A stretch of 64,000 nt of DNA from Nageia nagi (lineage: Eukaryota; Pinophyta), in contig JBITNC010000001.1 in NCBI GenBank assembly GCA_050084985.1, positions 174,220,001 through 174,284,000 on the forward strand, written 5' to 3'. Shown one piece after another: positions 10,552 to 22,415 of the stretch. A program made the position numbers and the translations under genes. The notes under the pieces were generated by a model. That model worked only from the letters and a program-made list of their open reading frames with translations. It had not been told where the DNA came from and did no database searches. Position 1 is the first letter of the stretch, and every line of letters starts with the position of its first letter.

Positions 10552-12539
10552 TTTTGGTGAACCCATCTATTTAATTTACCTTGCCCTCCTAAGGAGATCT
10601 CATGAGAGTTTTGTAATGGATTTATTCCATTAGCAATGTTTATAGTTGTTTCTAGGCCATCAATGATGTTAAAATGGAAGAAGCATTTTGAAATATGTTT
10701 AGAGAAGCATGCACACTACATAAAGAGGTATTTTCAATGAATATTTCAATTAACATCCATAATTATCCCCCACCACCCAATTAAGGGGCCCTCAAATTCG
10801 AAGAAGATGGTTCATGCTTTGCATCATCACTCGTATAAGATCCAACTCTTTTAGTAAGGAAATAGTAATGGGTAATATCTTTTCATATCCTTTTATGCAA
10901 GAATACATGGTTAATAGCTATAAGAGTATTGAAAAAGGTTTAGAAACATCAGATCATGATATGTTCTCTTTTCCTATTTATGATGATATTTATGATCATG
11001 ATACTATTCCACTTGAGTTTGATTGCTATAATAATGATGATATATTAGAGTACATGGGGGCATGTTCTGAATTGGATAATTTAAATGAGAGAAATAAGGA
11101 AGAAAATGAGATTTTAGGGTTGAATGGATCATTGGTGATATTACAAAAGGATTGGTTGAAGTTGAAGCTATTCTTCCAACACCATAGGAAGAAATGTACA
11201 CAAACAAGTTTATTGAGAGTCATAGTGATTTTCCAAGGCCTTATATTGATGTGCATGGTGTAGATATTTATTTTGTCATGCATTATTAAAAATGGATAGT
11301 TTATATTAATAAGATTATTGGAGGGATAAGAGTTTATATTTCATTGTCAAATATTCAGATGATTGTGGATAGTTTTACTTTGTCTTTCATGGATGGATAT
11401 AGTTAGAGTTTAATGGATTTTAGGAAAGAAGTATATTTTTCCATACTATATGCCTTGGGGGCATTATTGTTTTAGCAAGATGATGAAAAAGGGAACTTAA
11501 TTATAGATATAATAGCAAAAATTATTCATAATGATGGTACAATAGGGTATAAAGAATTTTAAGATGCACATGATGGGGATCCATGTTATCAACAACATGC
11601 ATTACTAACTGCATACCATTAATGACACATAAATAGCAAAAAAAGAAAAGAAAGAGAGATTAAAAAAATGAGAAAAGTAAAAAAAAAGAAAAAAAATCAA
11701 GAAAAAAAAAGAGAGCAAAAGACAAAAAGACAAAATTGATGATAGTATAATGTTTATAGACCATGGACATAAAACACTAGGTCATCGATGGCCATCAATA
11801 CAACTAGCAAGAATTCACTCACTCAAAAGATAAATTGAAGATGCAACCATGAGTAGATTGTTGATATTGACTCATCATTAATGGATGACACAACTCATTG
11901 TGTATCCAAAATATTTTCATGCATGGTATATCTAACACTTTTTACAAGTATTTATATCAAAAGAAGGAAACCAAGTAATGCATATTCCACACTATCAATG
12001 ATATGAACTACTATTTATACATCATAAATGATATGTTTATCAATGAATTATGAGCTCAAATCAAGTGACCTCTTCTGTATCAAGGTATGGATGTAAGTGC
12101 ATCAGATTCTTAAGTAGCAAAGATGATGGAACAACTAGATTCATGGTTGAATAGTGTAAGGGGCAAACAAGACCTCTTTTGTATCAAGGCATGGATGTAA
12201 GAGCATCAACTTCTTGAGTCTCATAAATGAAAGAACAACCAGATCCATGGTTGAATAGTGCAAGGGGAAACCATTTCAAAGATTGGATGTGGAATCGTAA
12301 TACTACTTGCTAGTAGAGTTCCTTCCATGATAGAAGTATCACAAGTGGCCAAGAGACATAGTTCTTCAATTTTTGTCTTAGTTGCACCACTCAAGGAGAT
12401 TTCTTAAGGAAACCAAGCCAACCCTCATCATCATCATCAAATGGAAGTGTTGGATAAATATTTCAAAAAATTTCTTCTATACTTCTTCTTTGGATATCTA
12501 ATTTTATTGCTTCAATCACACCTCCAAAGAGGGGCAAAA
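10552..12539 (+). mobile_element. Internal region 2 of composite element
   Basis: It starts TTTTGGTGAACCC and ends AAAGAGGGGCAAAA. It holds a gypsy pol-linker remnant (10814-11263), a purine-rich low-complexity tract (11630-11735), one copy of the CATCGATGGCCATCAATACA unit (about 11776) and a ~104-bp tandem duplication (near 12072 and 12176) containing GTATCAAGG..ATGGATGTAAG. It reads as a deletion derivative of a full gypsy element fused to the non-coding internal type. Confidence 0.65.
10814..11263 (+). pseudogene. Gypsy pol fragment (linker between protease and RT)
   Basis: The 149-codon frame contains IPLEFDCYNNDDILEYMGA, which matches the piece of the Tat-type gypsy at about 60505-60560 (IPIEFDYF..DDLLEYLGA). 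In a second frame the stretch around 11196-11240 (YTNKFIESH) matches 60834-60880 (YKNKFIEHS). RT should follow but does not; sequence after 11283 is non-coding. The fragment therefore marks an internal deletion that removed gag, PR, RT and IN. No catalytic residues remain and no function is expected. Confidence 0.65.
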
Positions 12540-13305
12540 TGTAGAAGCCTGAAAATGAATTATTATTTATTAAATAATTTATTTTGTAGAATCAAGGATA
12601 TTTATTAGAAAAAGAGGTTAAAATACCCAACGCAATGTAATAAATGTAATGGAGCATAGAACAATGTAAAGGGTATCAAATATCAATAAAGACACCATAA
12701 AAAATGTAATGTGTAATGATCCCAAGAATGAAAGAGGATCAAGATGTTGCTATAAAAGAATACAAAAGGAAACACAATTTCTTAGGATAATAAGCAAATG
12801 GTAGAATAGGAGAAGAGAGAGAGAATAGAACTTGAAATATCATATCTACCTAATAAAGGTGTTTTGTAACACCACCTATCTCAAATTTTCTATACCCTTC
12901 ATCTTGTCTTATGTATTTTAAGTTTTACTCATGGATATACATATTTTAGGCTATTAATGAGGTTTGTTATGCATGAATGTTATTATGTTTGAAGTTTGAT
13001 ATGTAATACTCTTTGTTTGGTTCCATATACTTCAATTTGTGCATGTGGATCTGCCTAATCCATGCAACTAATGATGTGTATTTTCTATAAATTGATGGTA
13101 TGATAATTCAACTGCCTAGAGCTCACTGATGATCAGAAGGTAGGTGTGTGACCACTTGTTTTGCATGTACTTGGAATAATTTATTCATTTTTGAGGTTTA
13201 TACATTAGTTAGAGATCATATATGGGTTTTATTACCTCAAACAATATTATATATTGTAAATCATATTAATTAATGATTTATTTAATTCATTATTTATGGT
13301 ATATA
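12540..13305 (+). repeat. LTR3 of composite gypsy element
   Basis: It opens TGTAGAAGCCTGAAAATGA and ends TGGTATATA (family end is CTACA, so mutated), 766 bp. The TATA box TATAAAAG is at 12751-12758. It is the closest partner of LTR1. Confidence 0.75.
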
Positions 13306-13310
13306 GGTAG

Positions 13311-14829
13311 GTAAAGGGTAATTTGAACATTAAATACCAAATTGAAATGTGTTCTTTATTAATTTTTAAAGGTGTTTTATTTTACTTAGTTGTTAATACT
13401 TGAGTAGTAAGTATAATAAGATCCTTTTTTGTAAAAATTATTAAACAAGTTAACGATTGAAACATATATCACATAATCAACCTAATCTATATAGGTTTGG
13501 GGATGCCTATTTGATTATATTTAAGGTTAACTACCCAACCCAGTTGATGCCCTACCCATACCTATCAGAGCTTCATGCTATCATTGTAGTTTGAAATTCT
13601 AAACGTCATTAATTTGGTATTCCCATTTCATGCTATTTTTGGTTTGATATCACATATATGGAGTACTATCCCCTTTAATAATATACTTTCATTATTGACC
13701 TAGAATTTGGTGATGTGAAAAAACATGGGGCCGAAGACTAATACCTAAAAAATGACATAGAAACCATATTTTATGGGAAGATACTTAAAAATGAATATGC
13801 ACCATGAAAAAATCAAATATTTATTAGAACAATATATTTCATGTTTAAAATAATATAAGTGTCTTACTAAGATGCTTGGTATAATTTTGATATTTAATAT
13901 AAAATACGATAAATCTTATGGCATATGCTCTTTCCATAAAATAAAGGTATAATAACCATTCATGCTTTTTGGATAAATATTTTCTAAAAGGAAGGGCATG
14001 TAATAGCTATGATAATCAACATTAGTTATATTATAGTTAATTGATTCAACATCTTAAAATAGAGTTGATAGTGTTAACATTGGCATTGAAGCAATACTAG
14101 TGATCTATAAATCTTTAAGTATATGGTAATTGAAGGAATTTAATTTTTAAGTTTGAATTCCCATTTTGGCTTCATATTTTGTGTGCACACAACTCCTTCA
14201 ATAGCTACTACTCGATGGATTGATACTCCACCTACTGACATTTATTCCCTTTGTAGGCATGTAGTTGAGCTCTTAATGCTCATAATCTAATCATATTTTC
14301 ATTTGGTGCATAGACATGGATGCCCATTCCCTTTTGATAGATTTCATTTAAATTTTCCTAATTCTCTAAGCGAATTGTGATCTATTAGATCTCTTGGAAT
14401 CCCAAACACTCCATTTTCTTTATTTTATAAATAGGATTTCATTTTCTTTTGTAACATATAGAGAAGAGATTATTGTAATGTTATGCTTCCATTTTCAACA
14501 TTGATAATAGTAAATATTTCATTTTATTTATAACTCTCTATTTTGATTCTCTTTGTGTGGTTAAGCAATTATGTATGACTTGATGTCTTTGTGTAGGTGT
14601 ATTGAAGTTGGTTTGAGGTATTTATTACCATTGAATCCATATTTTAGCTTCTAGGTATTAGTTAGATTCTTCTTTTGTTCTTTCAATAATGAGATTACTT
14701 GGTTTTCATTCTTATTGCCCTATTTCGGGTCTCAAACAAGATTGAACACTTAAGTATTTGACATAACTCTTCATTGTCATGATTTTTCTTACTGGAATAA
14801 CATCCTAAGTATTTTTAAGTATAAAAAAA
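13311..14829. other. AT-rich sequence with no recognised gene
   Basis: I see no long frame or known domain. A TATA-like TTTATAAATAGG near 14445 is followed by moderately pyrimidine-rich sequence and could be a decayed LTR or promoter, but no partner copy is present. The right-hand part may be the unrecognised 5' portion of element A's leader. Confidence 0.4.
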
Positions 14830-15814
14830 TTAAAAAGAGGGAATCTTTCTAAATGTATTTTAAGCATTAATAAAAAGGGGAGGACTCCTTATTGTTACTT
14901 AAAAATAATGAACTGATGTAATTTTTTTGTAAAGATGTCTTCTTTAGGTTGTGAAAAAACCCATTGGAAACTCTTAAGATTTCTTTTTGGATGATGTATC
15001 ATGTAGAATCTTAGGTTTCAAGTTTGGATGATGTTTCATTTTAAGCACTTTATACACTTTTACTTTAGTTTTGCAAAACATGCAAACATAGAAAGTGCAC
15101 ACCCTAAAATGAACACATCTCACATGTTGTATTTTGCAACATAACTTATTTAGGAAGCCACAAGGAGAGAAAAAGGTAGATTGGAGCCTTTTAGTCCATT
15201 GATCCAAGTAGTGAAAAGTCTATACTTCTTAATTTCCCTTAATTTCTCTATTGGTATGGACATAACTCCATATAGGTGGACATGCACATGTGTAGTGATA
15301 CCACATATTTTTTCATCCATTTAGAGATTATCTTGATAACCTATAAGGGTAACTTGAAAAACTAATCAATATAATAATTTGATTGATCCAACATACATCA
15401 CAACCTTATAAAATAGCTAGTACTCTTTCTTATAAGAGTATATTGCTAACTAAGATGAATTGGTTAAGGATTGGTAGGACTCGGGCTTCACTATGCAAGC
15501 ATCCAAGTGAAGTTCTAATTTCAAATAAGAAAATAAGCCTCAAATTTACCTTCTCTATAATTATATTACTTGGTTTTGAAAAAATATTAGATGTATATGA
15601 TGTGATGAGATTAAAACTTTTTGCTCATGTGAAATTGGTTAACAATTTAAGCATATCTTGTTACCTTTAATTAATCCAACATGTATGGCTGATTAATTAA
15701 ACATATATAATTGATTAATGATTGAAAAAAATCATCATGTATAGTTGATTAATGATTGGTTCTCAAATTTAACATACTTACATTGGTTAACACTTTCACC
15801 TTCTTTTGTAGTAA
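14830..15814 (+). mobile_element. Untranslated leader of copia element A
   Basis: It is homologous, in inverted orientation, to the leader of element B (about 23830-25000): for example GGACATAACTCCA..AGGTGGACATGCACATGTGTAGTGATACCAC here against the same order on the minus strand at 23826-23900. It has small open frames (14974-15207 minus, 15383-15670 plus), but neither is conserved between A and B as protein. Confidence 0.65.
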
Positions 15815-18220
15815 ATGGGAGACTCTTTTTCATTCAAGCACATCGTAGATGGTTTGAACTATGGTACTTGGGAACTTAGGATGAAAACGGAGCTCCAAAG
15901 ATGGAAATTATGGTAAATCATAAATGAAAATCAAGTTTCTCTAAAAAATGATAAGGCACTTAAGGCTTACAAAACAAAGAATGATTTGGTAACTTCTATG
16001 ATCTTTTGTGTAGTTTCAATCGAAATCCTTCTTATAATCTCTTATTCAAACTCTACAAAGGAAGCTTGGGACATGCTAAAGAAAATCTACCTCAGCATTA
16101 AATTCTCCAAGAGATTCACCATTCTTCAAAAATTATTGCAATCACATCAAGAGGAAAATGAAAGTGTGAAAATTTACTTGAACAAGATTATTGACCTTAG
16201 GACCCAACTTATGGGTGTTCATCATCTTTCAAAACCTCTACTAAATTCATTCACATCATGAAAATAATTGATATGACACTTGATGATGAAAAAGTAGTAT
16301 TCTCCTTGGAAAATTTTAAATGATTCTCTTGAAACATAAGAAAAACACTCAACAAAAAGTTGTTGATCCCCTCTCCTGAGGAGCATTTTGTGGCACTAGG
16401 ATAAATGAAGACTCACTTCAAAAAAAAGTTCAATAACTAAAAGAAATCTTCCCATTCTCTAAAAAGGGATTTTAAGAAAGCTACAAATAAACAACATAAT
16501 GGTCATGATAAGTAAAGCTAATCCATAGAAAAGTTTGATGGCAATTGTAATTTCTATGGCATCTATGGTCATAGGGAATCTGATTACTACAAGAAAAAGA
16601 AAGAACAAGGTGGAAAAGGATCTAAAATATCAAACAACTTTAATGGTAATAAGAATAAAAAAGAAATCTTCTTATATTTGAGCCTATTACTCCAAGTCTC
16701 ACACTTTCTTAAATTATTAGATTATTGACTCTGGGTGCACTAATCACATGTGTTTTGAAAAGGCTAAGTTTGAAAAATTAAACAAGTATAGAAAAGATGT
16801 AGTTGTGATAGGTGATGATTCAATCCTTGAATTCCAAGGTATTGGCAGTGTATTATTGCAAAGAAAGGTTCTTGAAAATGTGCTCTATGTGCCTAAAATA
16901 AACATGAACCTTCTTTTTCATAATTCAAATTACAAGGATACTCATTCAAGTTCAACTCACACTCTTGGTGCATGAAGAAGGGAATTGCCACTTTGATGAA
17001 AGGATACATAAAATATGATCTCTACATTTTGGATCAAGCACCAACAAATATGTGCCTTGCTACAAATTTTTCCTCTAGGGACAATCTTTGGCACCATCAA
17101 TTAGGCCACCCTAACCATAAAAGTATTCAAGTTATGAAAGATCAAGAGCTTGTGGAAGGTTTTCCTATGATATCACCTACAATCGATCTTTGTGATAAGT
17201 GCATAGTAAGCAATAAGAATAGGCAAAAAATTAAGAAAGATAAGGCAATAAGGAAAACACAACCTTTTCAACTTGCACATTGAGATTTGATGGGTTTATT
17301 TTTTACTAAGTCACCAGGGGGAGCATCTTATGTCTTGACCTTCATTGACAACTTTAGTATGATGATATTTGATTATCTTCTAGAGCACAAAGATCAAACC
17401 TTTTATAGGTTTAAATATTTTTAAACCTTGGTTGAAAATCATTTTGGTTTCAAAATCAAGATGCCAATATCTAACAATGGAGGTGAGTATAATAGCAATG
17501 AATTCAATAACTATTATGCTAAACATAGGATCAAGAGGTAATTTATGATCCCTTTCACCCCTTAGAAAAATGGTGTTGTTGAAAGAAAGAATGGTACCAT
17601 TCAAGAAATGGCGATGTGCATGTTGGGAAGCTTTCCTAGTCTCTTATGGGGTTAAGCTATGAGCACTACAATCCACACCCTAAATAGGTTTCCTATGAAA
17701 GTAGTTGAAGATAAAACCCTATATGAGGCATTGATAGGAACAAAACCTAACATATCTCATTTTAGGGTTTTTGGTTATGATACTTATGCCTTTATTATTT
17801 CTAAAAAAAGAAGGAATATGGATAAAAGATTTGAAAAATGCATCTTTATTGGCTATGATAGTTAACATAGAGGCTACAAGTTCTACTCTCCTTCCTCTAG
17901 ATTAGTGTTTGTCATGAGGGATGTAAAGTTCAATGAACTTTTTGAAGAGTCTGCTTCTTATGAGGACCTGTATGATCTTGATGGCTCTTCTGTTGCACTT
18001 AATTGGATGGATATTAGTGTAGGTAAGTCACCTTAGGAACAAAATTCTCTAACATAAAGGATAACAATAAGCATGACCTTAAATAAATCTTTATTTTCTA
18101 AAATTGATAGCGAGAATGAGCACTCATCTTTCGAGGAAGCTTCAAAGCACAAGTGATGGATGGAAGTAATGAAAGTTGAGTATGAGGCCCTGATGAAAAA
18201 TCAAACTTAGGACTTGGTTT
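15815..18220 (+). pseudogene. Copia A gag-pol, 5' half (gag, PR, IN, start of RT)
   Basis: The start is the ATG at 15815 (MGDSFSFKH..), confirmed by the matching start of element B at 23394. Gag of the UBN2/copia type runs to ~16320, with a first stop TAA at 15914. A decayed CCHC knuckle (CNFYGIYGH..) lies near 16540. The protease motif IIDSGCTNH is at ~16723. The GAG-pre-integrase zinc motif (LWHHQLGH..LCDKC) is at 17090-17205. The integrase core spans 17280-17870, with GGEY and GVVERKN visible but the first Asp region interrupted by a stop, and the IN C-terminal region (FGYDTYAFI..IFIGYDS) is at 17770-17865. RT begins at ~18090 and breaks off at 18220, where element B is inserted. A frame change occurs near 16972. 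It is dead. Confidence 0.88.
18216..18220. other. Target-site duplication GGTTT, left copy (element B)
   Basis: GGTTT directly precedes the LTR start TGAGAG at 18221 and recurs at 36062-36066 directly after the other LTR of element B. Deleting B plus one copy reconnects the RT gene of element A. Confidence 0.9.
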
Positions 18221-18715
18221 TGAGAGAATTGAAGTATAAACTAAATAACTCTATATTCCTAAGATCACATGAAATCTCACAATACACATCTAACAAACTC
18301 ACAAATCAATCTCACAAAGATAACACGTAAGTGGTTCCTTCAACTAGGAGTACATCCACTAACTAGATCTCTATTCTTAACAAATATGAACTCTTACAAT
18401 CCTCCTAAATTTTTCTCCTAAACACTATCCTATAGCATAACTTTACTTTTCAAATTGGTGTTTTAATCACAAAGAGGGAGCTTCCTATTTATAATCCAAA
18501 ATCTCTCTTTGGATCACCCTTTTATCCAATGTACAAAAACATGACATAAACATCCTTTTACCCAAGTGGCATGCTCATGACATAGAGTGTGGGACAAGTT
18601 ACATTATCATATTTACTTAAATACTTAAGGTATCAAATGATACCCTTAAGTATTAGTGAACTTACATAGAGGATTATTATATAACCTTTACAATAATGCA
18701 TTATACATTCCAACA
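18221..18715 (-). repeat. 3' LTR of copia element B
   Basis: On the minus strand it reads TGTTGGAATGTATAATGC ... AATTCTCTCA. It is followed by GGTTT (outer side) and, on the inner side, by the polypurine tract. It partners the LTR at 35562-36061. Confidence 0.9.
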
Positions 18716-18725
18716 CTCTCCCTTA
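18716..18725 (-). other. Polypurine tract of element B
   Basis: The minus strand reads TAAGGGAGAG immediately before the LTR's TGTTGG, the plus-strand priming site for reverse transcription. Confidence 0.7.
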
Positions 18726-19479
18726 ATGCAATATTGGAATAGAGCGAATTAGAGAGAAGAAAGAGAGAAAGTAAGAGAGTTATCCTCCAAACAGATACAA
18801 TAGAGATGAGAAATTTTTACATATTTTTGAAGTAAGAAATATCTAGTTTGAGACTCACTACTTTTCCAAACACAATCATTAACCATAATTGATTTCAATG
18901 TATATGAAATAGTCATCCAACTGGAATTCATGAAGAGTCTCCAAGAGCCTGTATATCTGAGGTAAGTAACCTACAATCTCAAAAGAACTTATAGGTAATA
19001 AGCAACTCAAATAACAAGATTAGTTAGATGCAACATATTCATATTAACAAGGATATATGAATCACACAAATGCCATCATAAACTGATCAACGGTGCACTA
19101 TAAGTCATCATAAATATGCTATGCCAAAAAATCATAATCACCTACTATATATAAAACATGTGTTGATTATCATTACAAAATAGATCATGCACATACGAGT
19201 TCCTCACATATGGATAATTGAACAGTGCCAAAAGACACATAAAAGTTCTTCACATATGGATCACTAAACAGTGCTAGATTGGCCAATCTTTTACTTTAAA
19301 AATTTGTACAACAAGTTCCTCACATAGAGTGAACTTACCACGAAGGTGTACAATAAATTCAACACTATACAACACAAAATCCTCCTAGGGGTGAAGTTGT
19401 CATCACAAACATGAATTCAACTTAAGAATTCAAACTTCACTCTCTCTTGAGGGCAACTTCACCAACCCAATAGCATCCC

Positions 19480-21010
19480 TATGCTTACAGAACTAAGCTT
19501 TTTAGAGGGGCTTGGTGAACAAATCAATGGAGTTCAAAGTGGATGGATAATACTCCAGGTGTATGATGCCATCAAGAACCTTCTCCTTGATAAAATGGGT
19601 ATGGATTTTCATGTGTTTTATTCTAATGATGAAACACATGATTCTTAGCTAAATAATAGTTGATTAATTATCTAAAGAAATCAAAGATGATCCATCTTAC
19701 TCATACCTAATTTCTTTCAGAATATGACTTAGCTAAATGGCTTCTTGGGCTACAATAGACATGGCATAATATTTAGCTTTTATGGTTGAAAGAGAAATAG
19801 TAGGCTTCTTCTTGGAAGCCCAAGATATAGCACCTAAAATAATGCTAAACACATATTTAGAGGTTGATTTACTATCATCTTTATCTTCCCCATAGTTAGA
19901 ATCTAAGAATATAAAGAGAATAAATGAGGGCAACTTAGAATACTTGAGAGCAAGGTCCTTAGTCCCTGCACATACCTCAAGATTTGCTTAACAATATTGA
20001 GGTTCTCAACATATGATTTTTGCATGAATCATGCCATCAGATTCATTGTAAAGGTAATATCTAACCTAGATATAGTCCAATACAAAAGACTACCAATTAA
20101 TTACCTGTAAGTTGTAGCATCAACTAATTGAGAGTTGGAGCTCAGAGAAATAATGATTCTAGGAGAGACTAGGATCTCAACATATTTACACTCTTCTATT
20201 CTAAACTTCTACAATATGTCAGATATATACTTAGACTGACTAAAATAAGTATAATCCTTATATTGATACACTTACATTCCAAGGTAGTAGTGCAAGAGAC
20301 CAAGATCAGTCATTTCAAATGTTAAGTTTGAATATGCACTCTTGAATAATTTTATCATTATTTTTAGTAATCAAAATATCATCCACATAAAGGAGAATTA
20401 AAACCATGTCTTTACTTTGATTAAGCACATATAGATCAAAGTCAAAAAAATACTTGGAGAAACCAATGTATCTAAAATACCCTAAAATCTTTATGTACTA
20501 AGCTCTATGTGCTTGCTTAAGTCCATATAATGACTTCTTTAGCTTGCACATAATGGACTCTTTACCTTCCATAATGAACCCTTTTGATTGATTCATAAAT
20601 ATTTCTACATCTAATTCACCATTGAGAAATGCACTCTTGACATCAAGTTGAAAAATTTTCCATCTTTGAATTGTAGAAAGAGTAAAGATAACTCTCATAG
20701 TAGGCATCTTTGCCATGGGAGTAAAGGTTTCTTCATAATCTACACTATATTTTTTAGCAAAACCTTTAGCTACTAACATTGCTTTGTATTTCTCAATATC
20801 TCCAAATGAATTGAACTTGACCTTGTAGATCCACTTATTACCAATCACATTCTTCTCATTGGGATAAGGAACCAAGTTCCAAGCTTTATTTTTTATAAGC
20901 ACCTCATACTCCACTTTCATGGCTTTCATCCAGCACTCATGCTTTAAAGCTTTTTTGAAGTTTGAGGGCTCATGCTTGCTGTCAATCTTGGAAAATAAGG
21001 ATTTATTCAA
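19480..21010 (-). pseudogene. Copia B reverse transcriptase and RNase H
   Basis: 21010-20498 is a 170-codon open RT segment beginning NKSLFSKID and containing [34 protein letters not shown] and CKLKKSLYGLKQA, the standard copia RT blocks. After the stop, RT continues with breaks and a degraded YVDD region near 20380. 19933-19733 carries RNase H (GAISWASKK, then a TEAEY-like block reading IKAKYYA). The C-terminal end reaches the non-coding region before the polypurine tract. It is the best-preserved RT of the A/B family here and shows what lies across the break in element A. Confidence 0.88.
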
Positions 21011-21019
21011 GGTCCCGCT

Positions 21020-22380
21020 CCTTGTTACCCTTTATGTTGGAGAATTTTGTTTTTGAGATGACTTATCTACATCAATATCTAACCAGTAAGGTGCAACTGA
21101 AGAATCTTTTAGATCATCAACATCCTCTTTAGAATCAAATTCTTCAGGATGTTTATTGAACTTTACATCCCTTGAAATAAACATTGCTTTATATAATGGA
21201 GACTAGAGCCTATAGCCTCTATGCTGACTGTCATAACCCATAAAGATGCATTTTTTAACCTTTTTTTCTAACTTCTCCCTTTTCTCAAAAATAATGTAGA
21301 AGAATGCTTCACAACCAAACAACTTAAGGTGATAAATGTTAGGTTTTCTTCTTGACCATGCCTCAAAAGAAGTTTTACCCTAAATAGCTTTTGTGGGACA
21401 CCTATTCAAGGTGTAAATAGTAGTGCTCATAGCTTCACCCTATAATAAACTAGGAAGATTACCCAACATGCATTTAGCCATCTCCATAATTATTCTTTTT
21501 TTTTTTCAACATCATTTTGCTAAGGAGTGTAAGGAATCATAAACTACCTCTTAATTCCATACTTATCATAATAGTCATTAAACTCATTATTATCATATTC
21601 TCCCCCATTATCTGATCTCAGCATCTTGATTTTAAGGTTAGTTTTATCTTAATAAAGGCCTTAAAAATCTTAAAACTTTCAAAGGTTTGATCCTTATGCT
21701 CAAGTAGATACCTAAAGGTCATTCTACTAAAGTCATCAATGAAAGTCAAGATGTAAGATGATCCTATAAGAAAGTTAGTTTGAAATGGACCCATAAAATC
21801 TAAATGCACAAGTTGAAGAGGTTGAGATGCCCTTATTGCCTTATCTTTTTCAAATTTTTATTTATGCATATTTCTAAGAATGTACTCTCACATAGACCAA
21901 TCAAAGGAGAAATTGAAGGCAAATCTTCCATAAATTTTTGGTCTTTAATGACTTAAATACTCTTGTGGTTAAGGTGCCCTAAATATTGATGCCAAAGATT
22001 GCCTCTCGAACATACACTTGTAGAAAGACACATCTTTTATAAAATTTGATCCACAATGTAGAGATCATCTTTCACTGATCCTTTAATCAACATGGAAATT
22101 CCTTTCATAATACACTAGGATTAAGAGTCAAACTCAAAGAAGTACCATTTTCTAGCAACTTGGATCATAAAGAGAAGGTTTATCCTAAGCTTAGGAACAT
22201 AAAGAACATTGTCAAGAACCTTCCTATGAATCAACACACTCCCAATTCTTTGGACTTTAAGGATAAAGTTATCACTTATCACAATCACATCTTTTTTATA
22301 CTTATGAAAGTTATCAAATTTATCCTTTTCAAAGCATAGGTGATTAGTGCAACCAAAATCAATAATCTAATTAGATAAAA
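21020..22380 (-). pseudogene. Copia B protease and integrase (decayed)
   Basis: On the minus strand a protease-like IIDFGCTNH (expected DSG, here DFG) lies near 22370. The GAG-pre-integrase motif LWHQYLGH..LCES lies at about 21995-21880 with the second Cys pair damaged, and the integrase core start LVHLDFMGPF at 21815. The open part (21809-21618) includes the FIDDFSRM block. Downstream the core is full of stops, and the DDE glutamate region is only just traceable through homology with element A. Non-functional. Confidence 0.75.
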
Positions 22381-22415
22381 AAGAGCGATACAAGGAGTAG
22401 AGCATCATAGCAAAA

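Larger units (their letters stand above)
8264..13310 (+). mobile_element. Composite non-autonomous gypsy element with three LTRs and one TSD
   Basis: Order: LTR1 (8269-9019), internal 1 (9020-9917), LTR2 (9918-10551), internal 2 (10552-12539), LTR3 (12540-13305). The pentamer GGTAG occurs at 8264-8268 and again at 13306-13310, an exact target-site duplication around the whole array. Each LTR-internal junction has the same primer-binding-like TTTTGGTGAACC, and each internal-LTR junction the same polypurine tract AAAGAGGGGCAAAA. LTR2 has no flanking duplication. No intact gag or pol is present, so movement would have needed proteins in trans, presumably from a Tat-type gypsy such as the one at 57-64 kb, which shares LTR and pol-linker sequence. 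Confidence 0.8.

Noticed and set aside
13557-13575. CCTATCAGAGCTT as a primer-binding site for copia element A
   Set aside because: Similar to TGGTATCAGAGC, but the sequence to its left does not resemble the family LTR, so the match is probably chance.
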